The notes beneath the pieces were generated by a model that was not told the DNA's origin, made no database searches, and was given only the letters and a program-made list of their open reading frames with translations. From positions 62,001-126,000 of the forward strand of contig NZ_JAFKCT010000009.1 in the NCBI RefSeq assembly GCF_017254915.1: a stretch of 64,000 nucleotides of DNA, written 5' to 3'. A program made the position numbers and the translations under genes. Source of the stretch: Algoriphagus oliviformis. Lineage in GTDB: Bacteria > Bacteroidota > Bacteroidia > Cytophagales > Cyclobacteriaceae. This document shows positions 55,301-62,680 of this stretch, piece after piece. The stretch's first letter is position 1. The number at the start of each line of letters is the position of its first letter.

Positions 55301-58107
55301 ATTACCTCAACGTCGTTGACGCGGGAGGCTGTGCGCAGACATTTGAGTTTGTGGTCGAAGAATCCTCCGATCCGGAGTATTCTATCGTTCCTCCTATCAA
55401 CGGCTGTGAGGGAACGCCTGTGGAGATAGCCCCTCTGCATTTGGCACCAGATCCGTCCTTGCCTCCGACCGCCTATACCAATGTGTTTTGGTACAAAGGA
55501 GCAGGTCAGGTAGGGCTGATCGAGGAGGGGACAGACTCTGCGGATCCTGCGGTCAGCTACCAGGTCGATGACACAGATTGGATCAATCCAAAATTGCTCG
55601 TTTCCGGTCTCAAGGCTGGAACCTATACCTATTATTTCTTTGTGGAGTGTACCGGAGTGGAGATTCCCGTCGAAGTGATCGTGCACCCTATTCCCGCCCC
55701 GGTGTTTGAGGCGGATAAAGAAAGCTGTTCTGGCAGTGAAGATGGCAAGATCAGAGTCGTCGCCGGAGCTGATCCTGGACTGACCTACTCCGTCGATGGC
55801 GGTAGCTGGATAGACCAGGCCCAGCTGGAAGCACTGGATTTCGCCCCAGGTTCCTACTCGGTAGAAACCAGAAGTACGCAGGGTTGTAGCCCTGAAGCCG
55901 CTATCGTGGTAGTGGAGGGGACAGCACCTCTTCTGCTGGATCTCGTGGATTCAAAAAATGCGGCATGTGGCCAGGCAGACGGATGGATCAAGGTAAGCCT
56001 CCAGGGGGGATGGGCACCTTATCAGCTCACGCTTCGAAACACCACTACCAACACGTCCAGCACGGTAGTCACATCCGATTCGGAATATACCTTTGACGGA
56101 CTGGATGTGGGAAGCTATGTAGTCGAAGTGGCAGACGCCGAGTCCTGTGTCGTCAGCTTGTCCAGCCCTGTTTCCATCGTGGATGGCCCGACGGAAATCC
56201 TCTTGGACGACCTTGTTGAAATCTGCGAGGGCGAGCAGGTGGTTTTGGCACCACAGATTAATCCCGACGCAAGCCAAAAAACATTCACCTGGTATCTCAA
56301 CGCCGTGGCCCCTGCCAACGTGATCACCGATGGACAGACCGTGGCCGGTGCGACGTTTGCCATCCGAAACGACGGGGCTTTGGTCGTCACAGGGCTTACC
56401 ACTGGAGACTATGTTTATTGGGTGACGGTGGATGGACCGGAGATTTGTGCTGGGGATGAGAAGAAAGTCGATGTCAGCGTTTTCCCCGAGCCCCAGTTTA
56501 CGGCAACGGCGGAAGCTGAGCAGTGTTTCGGAGAGGGCGGAGCTTTGGTCATTTCGCCGATAGTCGCAGCATCCAATATTACCTACAGTGTGAACGGTGG
56601 TCCATTCATCACCTACTCCGACAATAGGATAGTGGGCCTAGCTCCGGGTAGCTATACCTTGGTAGCCAAGCATGGCTCCGGCTGTACCTACAGTCTGCCG
56701 ATTGCGCTGGTCGTGGACGGGCCTTCCGGTCCGGTACAGGTTGACCAGGCGTCTTCATTTGATGCTACCTGTGGGGAGTCCAACGGCGGCATAGACCTCT
56801 CGGTTTCCGGTGGTACCCAGCCTTACACCGCGGTCGTCAGAGATCAAAATGGTGTCCAAGTTGCCGCAGCCGTCCAGTGGAACGGTACCCAAGGACAGGT
56901 CTCAGGACTAGCTGTTGGTACCTATACGGTTCAGGTGCTTGACAGCTTTGGGTGCAGTGCGGCGGAGACAGGGCCCCAGACGATCAGCAATAGTCCCACC
57001 CAGATTCAGATCGATGATGTGCAGCTTTGCGTAGGTGAAACGGCAAGCTTGACCCCAAGGACGCCGAATCCGGGACTATCGCCCAGCTATCAATGGTTTT
57101 TTGACAGCGAAGGAAAGCAGGCGATACCGGTCGGTACCTCACAAAGGGGAGGTGCCACCTATGATCTCAATCCTGCAACGGGACAGCTGGAGATCGAGGG
57201 ATTGCCTGCAAGCGATACACCACTTTCATTCTATGTGACCGCCACGGGCAGCGGCGTTTGTAGGGACGGACTGGAGGAAGTACAGGTGATGGTCAGCCCT
57301 ATCCCTAATCTGAGGACGTCTAACCCATCCATCGTGTGCGATCCTACCCAAACGGTCGATTTGACCCAGTTTATCGAAGGGTTTAACCCTGACGTATATG
57401 AATACCTCGTGACCAGTCCATCGGGAGCAAACATGAGGCTGGAAGACCTGAGAAAAATCTCTGTCTCCGGGTCCTACCGGGTCAAGACAAAATTCAAAAA
57501 CGGCACCTGCTATACCCCCGAGCAAAGAATACTGGTCTTGATCTCGGATTTTGAGCTGATAGCGGCATTTGACTACGCGGTGGAGGTTTCTAGTGGCCAG
57601 TTTGTGGTAAACCAGGACGTCAATATCCAGGAGGAAGTCGAGTTTTCCGACAGCTCACAGGGCGATGTCGCGATATGGCATTGGGACTTTGGGGATGGAA
57701 GCACTAGTGCAGAGGAAAACCCGGTGCATACCTATGCCGAAAAAGGCACGTATGAAGTGACTCTGAGCACGATCGACCAGATGGGTTGCCAGTCGGAGTT
57801 TAAGAGGATCATCCAAGTGGTGGACGACTACTATGTCCAGATACCCAACGCGTTCACACCGTCGCGACTGGACGGCAAAAACAATTTCTTCAAGCCTTTC
57901 TACCGGGGTGTTACCAAAATGGAGTTTATGGTGTTTGACACCTGGGGCAATTTGTTGTTTATGACCACCGACATGGAAAGCCCAGGCTGGGATGGCCGAT
58001 ACAACGGGGCTGATGCTCCAAACGGCAACTACGTGTACCGAGCCGAATTTGAAAGCCTGGGTGGAGAAAAGATCAGCAAAGCAGGCGCATTTATCCTGAT
58101 TCGTTGA
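49324..58107 (+). CDS. Giant SprB-like adhesin with lectin-like head and T9SS sorting domain
   Basis: Secreted surface protein of 2927 residues. ATG at 49324 (or 49333) gives a signal peptide ending EATAQ; the longer frame from 49237 would bury it. After the signal an L-type-lectin-like domain spans about 40-365 (hallmark GFAASTGDDTNFHEIRNL at its end). An Ig/cadherin-like domain follows, then seven full supermodules of about 270 residues and a partial eighth, each joining an Ig-like part to SprB-type repeats. A PKD domain with FGDGS lies at nt 57570-57830. The final ~90 residues (AFTPSRLDGKNNFF, GWDGRYNG) match the gliding-motility-associated C-terminal domain that directs export by the type IX system. 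No porP/sprF-like partner gene is adjacent. Confidence 0.92.
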   Translation: MFRMLKKELSSKNWTFRVIVGLSLFWAILGEATAQIQVSRQGFPFCEPFTSTAYNEDVVKGINSDPNNWAQIRNSSLQLTDDVVGHYTIPNTSPPISVDGKFGYVFLDVPFSSEYGVKASFEYFMYGGSGADGFSFFLFDGDIGESDFRVGWPGGSLGYAQIDVPGKSYPGLKGGYIGIGFDNFMNWGSYWQGKEGGFNDPDYSQKNELNPGDSLRHFNSIAIRGPESSKYKFITGKRVNDGPDTDSASMNLDPKYYLYPNLLDKGKRFDLSSGSTRVESCQLPGYRKVFFDLSPDPGNPGYYLVSVSVLVNTATGGLRVENIIDKHPYPYPAPPTLKIGFAASTGDDTNFHEIRNLAVDVAKIESLNDATAPEVEFEICEDAPYTIEFLLDESQLTDPNAFIQCINLYVDGQDGFNYATPSTWPSNRLKIDNHLVDDSNNPYCGMTPICNSCNELNQEKDTPLGTFTLDLPEFDETNNDNNRKVKIQFVPHAGVSGQQKIYYTILDNYGQVSEPGIVTATVNPYPQEVDEDNRIIDYPTCDGQADGAIRNVVISDLVPGFDYEWSWESTAGVVSDLGKSGAAVDFNAGSGQGVFTLAGVNLGVYTLHVWNPSDADGCPLIITIPVDRQLGTPVEFESEVITICEGQPASLSPFLDPQYIPNAGVAPVFRWYRNSDRTGELVDGGTFLVDGETVTIAIAADGELTLSGLPAENATTPRTYEFFVEVEAKDNLNTNGAPNFCPFEGLIETVGEITVHPALTVTESLVADWCREGAGSITISALGGNGLKTFSLFAASGSQIGSSNSTGAFPGLFPGDYYVEVVTSAPDCFYSIPAVVEGPDEELVLTEVGKTAATCGMDNGTYTFSLEGGNLPHDLARIQITGGPNSGLVQDANGEITISGLTPNANYTVSYTDEKGCSEQLNFTIDEIRKPDFSIPSVGKVCVDQGSITIGVSHNFYELQGVAVPDFNWYLTETGGSAIANGAGPNGMNYAINHLTGELGLTSLTPGVHVLYLEMGGPNSCGIPRQKVEFEIFDVPVLQIQNQADITCGGGGNGSFQIDVLNGAASDFEFSLDGSTYVDNQGAFTEMAPGVYTVRARNKNSGCGSSIEVTLSEPAQFGLTLIEEVDASCEDGNGAVKLRISGGTPAYTLTMNGAAVSGFDLGSDGAELLLENLTSGDYVFVAEDQNGCSIQLQHLVKKIQVPEFAVSAPDLVCENQADLRFDVSYDFFELQGTAIPEFTWYTEELGGTAIANGGKFAGMDVAFDATSGSLVLTNLVAGTYTLYLEMAGPNSCDLPRETVDFAIADIPQLEVKDVADISCFGAADGSFTIDVLNGVAGDFEFSTDGTTYLDNQGLFVDMAPGDYQVWARNKSTGCEDSVAVTLTQPAELQLTLVESLPAFCDDGNGTLELAIIGGTPGYILTMNGAAVQGYNLDSDGSQLVLENLTSGDYLFSVEDSNGCITELQVSLALTPKSVFEAKGAEICELDGATGNANTAVLEPVAVELAGSSPVYSWYYKDAQGQEIEIQSGDKVMGADASITSSGVLSLTGLLGSPDPYLLYMGVTGDKVCDQELVEVEVVVNPQPEVEFDILMPSCNGGGDGRIQVAAGGEAGFVYSLSTGTSNTSGTFTGLSAGKYTVRVESASGCFTLYDLEVAQPEPLALAALNFENPSCGKPNGVISFAVTGGTPDYVVKINGQPIDGFVYQENGGQFTVTGLGPGSYSVDVADQNGCLVAPVRLFDLVNNDGFDIDSQPIQDQICEGETADLQPSITMPPTGTPMFEWFSDGGMTKPINNGADPADASLVYRLGANGRLSIDGLAPGNHQFYLKISGEGLCTQVTVADVEVFAEITAVVSTSDVSCFGNSDGVITLSDLSGGNGTYEFSLDGTAWQSDPEFAGLLEGDYTVRVRSVENSTVCAVVLPVATINAPASEITANKPDILRASCDLPNGSIENLAVTGGWGDFTFEWRKDDPATGAVMAQGSLIGLSDIYSGSYYLNVVDAGGCAQTFEFVVEESSDPEYSIVPPINGCEGTPVEIAPLHLAPDPSLPPTAYTNVFWYKGAGQVGLIEEGTDSADPAVSYQVDDTDWINPKLLVSGLKAGTYTYYFFVECTGVEIPVEVIVHPIPAPVFEADKESCSGSEDGKIRVVAGADPGLTYSVDGGSWIDQAQLEALDFAPGSYSVETRSTQGCSPEAAIVVVEGTAPLLLDLVDSKNAACGQADGWIKVSLQGGWAPYQLTLRNTTTNTSSTVVTSDSEYTFDGLDVGSYVVEVADAESCVVSLSSPVSIVDGPTEILLDDLVEICEGEQVVLAPQINPDASQKTFTWYLNAVAPANVITDGQTVAGATFAIRNDGALVVTGLTTGDYVYWVTVDGPEICAGDEKKVDVSVFPEPQFTATAEAEQCFGEGGALVISPIVAASNITYSVNGGPFITYSDNRIVGLAPGSYTLVAKHGSGCTYSLPIALVVDGPSGPVQVDQASSFDATCGESNGGIDLSVSGGTQPYTAVVRDQNGVQVAAAVQWNGTQGQVSGLAVGTYTVQVLDSFGCSAAETGPQTISNSPTQIQIDDVQLCVGETASLTPRTPNPGLSPSYQWFFDSEGKQAIPVGTSQRGGATYDLNPATGQLEIEGLPASDTPLSFYVTATGSGVCRDGLEEVQVMVSPIPNLRTSNPSIVCDPTQTVDLTQFIEGFNPDVYEYLVTSPSGANMRLEDLRKISVSGSYRVKTKFKNGTCYTPEQRILVLISDFELIAAFDYAVEVSSGQFVVNQDVNIQEEVEFSDSSQGDVAIWHWDFGDGSTSAEENPVHTYAEKGTYEVTLSTIDQMGCQSEFKRIIQVVDDYYVQIPNAFTPSRLDGKNNFFKPFYRGVTKMEFMVFDTWGNLLFMTTDMESPGWDGRYNGADAPNGNYVYRAEFESLGGEKISKAGAFILIR
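51253..57300 (+). repeat. Array of ~810-nt supermodules inside the adhesin gene
   Basis: The cysteine that opens each module (motif C-E-G/D/N or C-V) falls at nt 51253, 52147, 52960, 53770, 54595, 55405, 56224 and 57028, spacings of 894, 813, 810, 825, 810, 819 and 804. Modules 2 and 3 are the most alike (shared blocks such as FELQG, IANG, LYLEM and IDVLNG). Most other modules are diverged, suggesting old duplication. Confidence 0.85.
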
Positions 58108-58139
58108 CGGGCCAGCTTGGCAGTAACTAGTATTTTTGA

Positions 58140-59078
58140 ATGAACTGTACCCTTTTGAATATCCCCAACTTTTGTAGCTCTTACTACCTGTTGGGACTTA
58201 GTAAGCATCTCCGACTACAATACTCTGGAAAGGGGGAGTTTTCCCGCTTTGATTTCCGGCCTTTGGCCATCATGGAGATAGGAGGAAAGCTGGTCGTGGT
58301 GGACAACAGCGACCCTGTAGGAGTCGATGCAGGACTTTTGGCCCAGGCAGATCTCTACTTTGCCACAAACAAGCTGTCCGACAGTCCCAACTATGCACAC
58401 GACAAAATCATTCCGCTGGCTCCCCACTACCCGGTGAACAGTGCCTCTGTTTTTTTGAAGGTTTTTTGGACTAGGCTGTTTGGCAAAGAGGGCAAGGAGG
58501 TGGCGAAGGAACTCTACAGGCTTCAGAAAAGGCCACAGTTTCAAATCGAGCAGGAAAACAGGGTAGAGGGAAACAGCCTCTTTTTTGCAGGCTCGATCTG
58601 GAAAAAGGAAATGGAAGCCAACCAGCTGAGGTATTCCTTTATCAAGGCTTGCCAAAAGCACCCCGGAGTGGATTTTGAAGGTGGCTTTTTGCCCCGGGAC
58701 GACGGAGACAATCTGGGCTTTGACGATGCGCTGGCACCCCGGCGCTATCCCCCAAGGGAGTTTATGGATTTGTCCAGAAAGTCCCTCTTTGGGTTCAACA
58801 ACGCGGCGGTGCTGGGGGCCATCAGCTGGAGAGTAGCAGAGTATCTGAATATCGGTATCCCCATCGTCTCCCTGCCTTTCCGGATCGAGCTGCCCGAATA
58901 TCCCGCCCATGGGGAGCAGATTCACATGATCGCCGAGATAGGGGAGATCCCGGAGTTTTTGGACTTTGCGGTAGCCAACCATGACTATCTGAACAAGCTC
59001 TCCAAAGGAGGCAAAAGGTTCTTTGTCGAACATTGCCTTCCTGAAGTACAAGCCAAGCGAATTCTTGCTTACCTATAG
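58140..59078 (+). CDS. Orphan GT-B-like protein, function unknown
   Basis: Soluble 312-residue protein without signal peptide. I do not recognise a defined family. The C-terminal half (LFFAGSIWKKE near 145, FMDLSRKSLFGFNNAAVLGAISWR near 210, then EYLNIGIPIVSLP) resembles the donor-binding half of GT-B glycosyltransferases that act on surface glycans, while the first half is short. It starts 33 bp after the adhesin stop and is the only gene between it and a terminator, so it might be cotranscribed with the adhesin. Glycosylation of the adhesin or of the polysaccharide are both possible. Confidence 0.55.
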   Translation: MNCTLLNIPNFCSSYYLLGLSKHLRLQYSGKGEFSRFDFRPLAIMEIGGKLVVVDNSDPVGVDAGLLAQADLYFATNKLSDSPNYAHDKIIPLAPHYPVNSASVFLKVFWTRLFGKEGKEVAKELYRLQKRPQFQIEQENRVEGNSLFFAGSIWKKEMEANQLRYSFIKACQKHPGVDFEGGFLPRDDGDNLGFDDALAPRRYPPREFMDLSRKSLFGFNNAAVLGAISWRVAEYLNIGIPIVSLPFRIELPEYPAHGEQIHMIAEIGEIPEFLDFAVANHDYLNKLSKGGKRFFVEHCLPEVQAKRILAYL

Positions 59079-59170
59079 TGCTTTAGTATACTCGGTGATG
59101 GGTATCGTGTACCAAATCGCGACAGTTCTCAAAACTGAAGCTTGACCGGCATCGGTCTTGCCTTAGCCAG

Positions 59171-59198
59171 TCCTCCGAAAGGGGGATTGTTTTCTTTC
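59171..59198 (+). terminator. Terminator after the orphan GT-B-like gene
   Basis: Stem TCCTCC (59171-59176) with GGGGGA (59181-59186, one T-G pair) closed by a GAAA tetraloop and followed by TTGTTTTCTTT. It lies between convergent genes and would stop + strand transcripts before the formyltransferase gene. Confidence 0.7.
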
Positions 59199-60024
59199 AA
59201 GAAGTCTGCTGCGAGAGACCGGGATTGCTGAAGATGGGCGATTTTGCCTGTCTCTCTTCCAGCGTGTCCAAGTAGGCGGGCAGCATCCCTTTGGCGAAGT
59301 TTTCATAGGCTTGATTGACCGACTGCTCATCAAAGTCCTTGTTTCGGTAGTATTTCTCTGCCAATTCGGGAAAATACCCTTCGGGGATCTCTTCCAACGA
59401 CCCAGAATGGATGAGAAGGGATTCGCATGTCTCAGCCGCATCAGCAATCAGCCTGTTGCCTATCGTGTGCATGCTGTCCCAAGGGTGTATCCTCGCCCGG
59501 ATCTGGTGGATGATCTTTCCAGTGTCTATACCGCTGTCGATGTGCATAAAGGTGACACCTATGAACTCCGGCTCCCCATTCACAAACGGCCAAAAATTGG
59601 TTCCGGATCCTCGATAGTAGGGAGACAGTCCAAGATGGACGTTGATGAATCTGTTTTCGAAATGCTGGATCAATTCGGACTTGATGATCGAGCATCCATA
59701 GGACACGATAAAGTCCGGATTTAGCCGGATGATTTCCCTCACGTGCACTTCGCTGTTGATTTCGCCCTTGGGGATGACCAAAGGATTGGAGCTGTCCGGG
59801 ACGCGCTGGACGAAGGCCTGGAAAAAATCCACTTCGGTTTCCGTCCGCTGCTTGAGGTGGGTGGATCGGGCCTCGCTTTCCGACTCTTTGTTCACTTTTT
59901 CTTCCAGGGTGGCGGCAGATTCACAAAAGGTTTTGAGTACGTTTATTTCCCGGGAACTTCCCAAAAAGGTTCTAAAAAAGTTGTGCCGCAGCTCATTGCC
60001 GGTCAGTATGACGATTTTTTTCAT
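59197..60024 (-). CDS. Formyltransferase-fold enzyme (sugar N-formyltransferase-like)
   Basis: Protein of 275 residues with the formyltransferase catalytic triad: Asn128 and His130 in INVHLGLSPYYRG, and Asp167 in HIDSGIDTGK. This is the signature shared by methionyl-tRNA formyltransferase and sugar N-formyltransferases (ArnA, WbtJ-type), which use N10-formyl-tetrahydrofolate. It lacks the length and C-terminal domain of housekeeping Fmt and is inside a glycan locus, so an amino-sugar substrate is likely. A polar insert at about 40-80 is unusual. It is the only minus-strand gene in the window, and no sugar aminotransferase is nearby to supply an amine. Confidence 0.82.
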   Translation of the reverse strand: MKKIVILTGNELRHNFFRTFLGSSREINVLKTFCESAATLEEKVNKESESEARSTHLKQRTETEVDFFQAFVQRVPDSSNPLVIPKGEINSEVHVREIIRLNPDFIVSYGCSIIKSELIQHFENRFINVHLGLSPYYRGSGTNFWPFVNGEPEFIGVTFMHIDSGIDTGKIIHQIRARIHPWDSMHTIGNRLIADAAETCESLLIHSGSLEEIPEGYFPELAEKYYRNKDFDEQSVNQAYENFAKGMLPAYLDTLEERQAKSPIFSNPGLSQQTS

Positions 60025-60434
60025 TTAGTTTGGAAATTGGTGCCTTTCTGGGAGGATTTTGTGAAAAAGGCTGGAATTAAGAGCCAATTTAGCCATTGGA
60101 TCCTAGAACCGGGGCCTGATCTCTGTTTTTTGGTTGAATTCATCAAAACATTTGGCGATTCTTGTACCCGTTTGACAGACAAAGGCTGAGTTTGGCGCTT
60201 GCGGGCTTGGAGTATATATGGGCTACAGTGGCTATGGGATGCGACTGCGTTGACTTAGCTGATATTCCTCTCCCTCTGCATGTTTCTCCGCAATATGTTC
60301 GACGGAGTGATAGACAAAACCAAAGAGGATGTTGAGCCGCCCGCCGACGGAGCCTTCCCATATCGGGCAAAAGAATCCGAACTGTGCCCAGTAAAGTTAA
60401 AATGCTAATTTTAAGTTTTTCCATTTCATAAATA
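60025..60434. other. 410-bp gap between divergent genes
   Basis: This stretch separates the minus-strand formyltransferase from the WecA-like gene and should hold promoters for both. The last 60 bp before 60435 are AT-rich, consistent with a promoter. I saw no tRNA, repeat or convincing short gene here; the minus frame at 60143-60424 is not supported. Confidence 0.4.
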
Positions 60435-61403
60435 ATGATTCTTTCCTATCTCATTGTCTTTCTCTCCCTCTTGCTAGCCGGTCTGATCTACTACCGGATG
60501 GCCAAGCAGTTTGGCATTGTGGATAGGCCCAATCAGCGGTCTTCGCACTCCAGGGTGACGGTGAGGGGAGGAGGGATTCTCTTTCCACTGGCTGTCGTGT
60601 TTTGGTGGATGTCCCATGACTTTCCCCACACGTGGATGGTGCTGGGCATGGTGCTGATCTCGGTGGTCAGTTTCTTGGACGATATGTACGAGATGTCCAG
60701 AAAGCTGCGTTTCGGCATACAGTTTCTCGGGCTATCCATGGCCTTCCACGACCTTGGGGTCTTTGCTCAGGAGGCTTGGTGGGCGCTTCCCATACTGTAT
60801 TTTGTCGCCTTGGGAGTCATCAATGCCATCAACTTTATGGATGGCATCAACGGTCTCACAGGACTATACGGGCTGGTTTTTATGGGTTCCCTTTTGGCGG
60901 TGAACATCTACACGCCCATTTTCTCCGATAGCCTGATCCGATATTTGATTTTGGCCATCCTGGTCTTCCTGATTTTCAATTTCCGAAGAGACGCCAAGAT
61001 GTTTGCCGGGGATATCGGGAGCATCTCCTTGGCTTTTATGATTATTTATTTTCTGGTGCAGTGGTATCTGGCCTCCCAGGCCTGGACTATTGTACTTTTT
61101 CTACTGGTCTATGGCGCCGACAGCTTGATCACCTTTGTCCATAGGCTGGTACGTAGAGAAAATGTCGCCCTTCCCCATCGGACACACCTTTACCAGATCT
61201 TCGCAAACCAGATGAAGAAGGACCACGTGACCATCGCGCTGATCTATTCCGCGCTTCAGTTTGCAGTCAATTTCATCCTGTTTATCTACCCCCAAACAAT
61301 CCCCGGCAGCCTATTGGCTTTGGGCGTGTTGGCGGTGACTGCCCTGCTTTACCTGGCTGTCAAGCTTCCCTTGGTCAAGAAGTACGGGGTCTACACCCAT
61401 TGA
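60435..61403 (+). CDS. WecA/WbpL-type undecaprenyl-phosphate glycosyl-1-phosphate transferase
   Basis: Polytopic membrane enzyme of 322 residues, about ten helices, that loads a sugar-1-phosphate from a UDP-sugar onto undecaprenyl phosphate, starting repeat-unit synthesis. Motifs: DRPNQRSSHS near 34, FLDDMYEMS near 78, NAINFMDGINGLTG near 133, FAGDIGS near 192 and the cytoplasmic HRTHLYQ near 250. These match MraY/WecA/WbpL relatives rather than the WbaP/WcaJ class, of which none is present in the window. It may initiate either polymer encoded here. It is preceded by a divergent region and has no close downstream partner. Confidence 0.92.
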   Translation: MILSYLIVFLSLLLAGLIYYRMAKQFGIVDRPNQRSSHSRVTVRGGGILFPLAVVFWWMSHDFPHTWMVLGMVLISVVSFLDDMYEMSRKLRFGIQFLGLSMAFHDLGVFAQEAWWALPILYFVALGVINAINFMDGINGLTGLYGLVFMGSLLAVNIYTPIFSDSLIRYLILAILVFLIFNFRRDAKMFAGDIGSISLAFMIIYFLVQWYLASQAWTIVLFLLVYGADSLITFVHRLVRRENVALPHRTHLYQIFANQMKKDHVTIALIYSALQFAVNFILFIYPQTIPGSLLALGVLAVTALLYLAVKLPLVKKYGVYTH

Positions 61404-61586
61404 TTTTTGTGCTTTCACCTCGAGACTGGCGGCCATTTTATTAAATTGAATAGCGCTTGCCGCGCCAGATAGGCCTTCCTTCCCTTTTCAAAGGCCGATT
61501 GAAGCGCTCTTGTCGAGTCTAGCGGCAGCTCCCGTCGTTCAAACCGTATTTGCAGCGACGATTTCACCTTAAAAAACGACCTTACC

Positions 61587-62132
61587 ATGAAAGCACTGAA
61601 AATCCTCCTAATCATCCTCGTAGCCGTGGTCGCTTTGCCGCTTCTGGCCGCTTTGTTTATCTCCGGCAACTACGACGTCACGGAGACCATTGTCATCGAT
61701 AAGCCAAAAGAAGAAGTCTTCGCTTATGTCAAGAGCCTTAAGAATCAGGAGTTTTACAGCAAGTGGCAAAAAATGGATCTCCAGATGGAGCATTATTTCG
61801 AAGGGCAGGATGGGACGGTGGGTTTCGTGTCGGGCTGGAAAAGCCAGAATCCGGATGTAGGTGCCGGCGAGCAGGAGATCATCGCGATCGAGGAGGGGGA
61901 GCGCATAGACTATGAGCTGCGCTTTTTGGAGCCTTTTGCGTCCACTTCCGGTGCCTTTATGACGACCGAAGAGGAGGGGCCCGGCAAAACCAAGGTCAGC
62001 TGGGGATTCACTGGGGACATGGAGTACCCCATGAATCTAATGATCCCGCTCATGGGGATGAAAGAATCCATCTCGGCGGACTTGGCCGAAGGACTCGCCA
62101 ATCTCAAGGTTTTGCTGGAAAATGGAAACTAG
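61587..62132 (+). CDS. SRPBCC family protein (polyketide cyclase/START-like)
   Basis: Protein of 181 residues with an N-terminal hydrophobic helix (about 5-24) that may anchor it, then an SRPBCC/Bet v1-like domain beginning with VTETIVIDKPKEEVFAYVKSL, the typical first strand-helix. Such domains bind hydrophobic ligands; no specific function can be given. It stands alone: 183 bp of sequence without a supported gene precede it and a strong terminator follows. No link to the polysaccharide genes is evident. Confidence 0.78.
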   Translation: MKALKILLIILVAVVALPLLAALFISGNYDVTETIVIDKPKEEVFAYVKSLKNQEFYSKWQKMDLQMEHYFEGQDGTVGFVSGWKSQNPDVGAGEQEIIAIEEGERIDYELRFLEPFASTSGAFMTTEEEGPGKTKVSWGFTGDMEYPMNLMIPLMGMKESISADLAEGLANLKVLLENGN

Positions 62133-62168
62133 CCCTCGGACTTCACCACGCGACTTTCTGCGTATTAA

Positions 62169-62197
62169 AAAAGGCCTCCGGAATCCGGAGGCCTTTT
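62169..62197 (+). terminator. Strong Rho-independent terminator after the SRPBCC gene
   Basis: Perfect 14-nt arms (62169-62182 and 62184-62197) form a GC-rich stem GGCCTCCGG/CCGGAGGCC with a minimal loop, flanked by A-run and TTTT. It is symmetric enough to work in both directions. Confidence 0.88.
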
Positions 62198-62262
62198 AAT
62201 TGTTGGCTTTCGCCTGATTTAAAACTTAACACTATTCAAATTTCCATTAAAAAAAGAGGTAA

Positions 62263-62288
62263 AAAAATACCCTGTACAGGGTATTTTT
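62263..62288. repeat. Perfect 26-bp palindrome in the non-coding stretch
   Basis: The palindrome has the core ACCCTGTACAGGGT flanked by A5T/AT5 ends. It could be an operator for a dimeric regulator or, as RNA, a hairpin ending in T5. Two copies of TTTTTCATGTAAA follow at 62284-62296 and 62325-62337. No gene is within 300 bp on either side except across the terminator. Confidence 0.6.
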
Positions 62289-62400
62289 CATGTAAATATG
62301 AAATTAGTTAGGTGTTTTTGGCAGTTTTTCATGTAAAAAATCAAATTTCGGGTCTTACTTCCCTAAAATTTTTCCAAATTGAAATTTCCAAATCATAAGT

Positions 62401-62469
62401 CCCGAGTGGCCTCTTAAGGCCTTGGGTTTCCGACATGCGGAGGCAGGTTTTCGCCTCGTCGGGAGAAAC
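62401..62469 (+). other. Two adjacent hairpins, possible structured RNA or dispersed repeat
   Basis: Hairpin 1 pairs 62401-62405 and 62408-62411 with 62418-62426 around a TCTTAA loop. Hairpin 2 pairs GTTTC 62426-62430 with GAAAC 62465-62469, CGAC 62431-62434 with GTCG 62458-62461 and GAGGC 62440-62444 with GCCTC 62453-62457, with bulges between. No T-run follows, so these are not simple terminators. No known RNA family was recognised. Confidence 0.4.
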
Positions 62470-62646
62470 TGTCCTTTCCCAACAAAATGACCAGAGGATA
62501 TGAGTGGCCGTCACTGAGCGGCGACCTTGTTAATTTTGCAATTTGCCACTTTTACGGATCATTTTTCCAGTATCAGGGCTCCTCACCATTTCTTTTTGGG
62601 AATATTAACCATCCAAAAAAAATAACGCTTCCGTTTAGGAATGGCG

Positions 62647-62680
62647 TTTGCTTTAAAGTGCACAGTTTTTATTTACTTTG
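62647..62680 (+). promoter_or_regulatory. Candidate Bacteroidota promoter for the gene at 62750
   Basis: TTTG at 62647-62650 and TTACTTTG at 62673-62680 approximate the TTTG / TAnnTTTG consensus with a 22-bp spacer and one mismatch. It lies 70 bp before the lipoprotein start in an AT-rich segment. Confidence 0.45.

Noticed and set aside
60143..60424. 93-codon minus-strand frame between divergent genes
   Set aside because: Translation is Arg/Cys-rich and unlike a protein domain; the region is better explained as a divergent promoter spacer.
61415..61669. 84-codon minus-strand frame before the SRPBCC gene
   Set aside because: Its first third is antisense to the SRPBCC start and it has no detectable family; a gene remnant is possible but unsupported.
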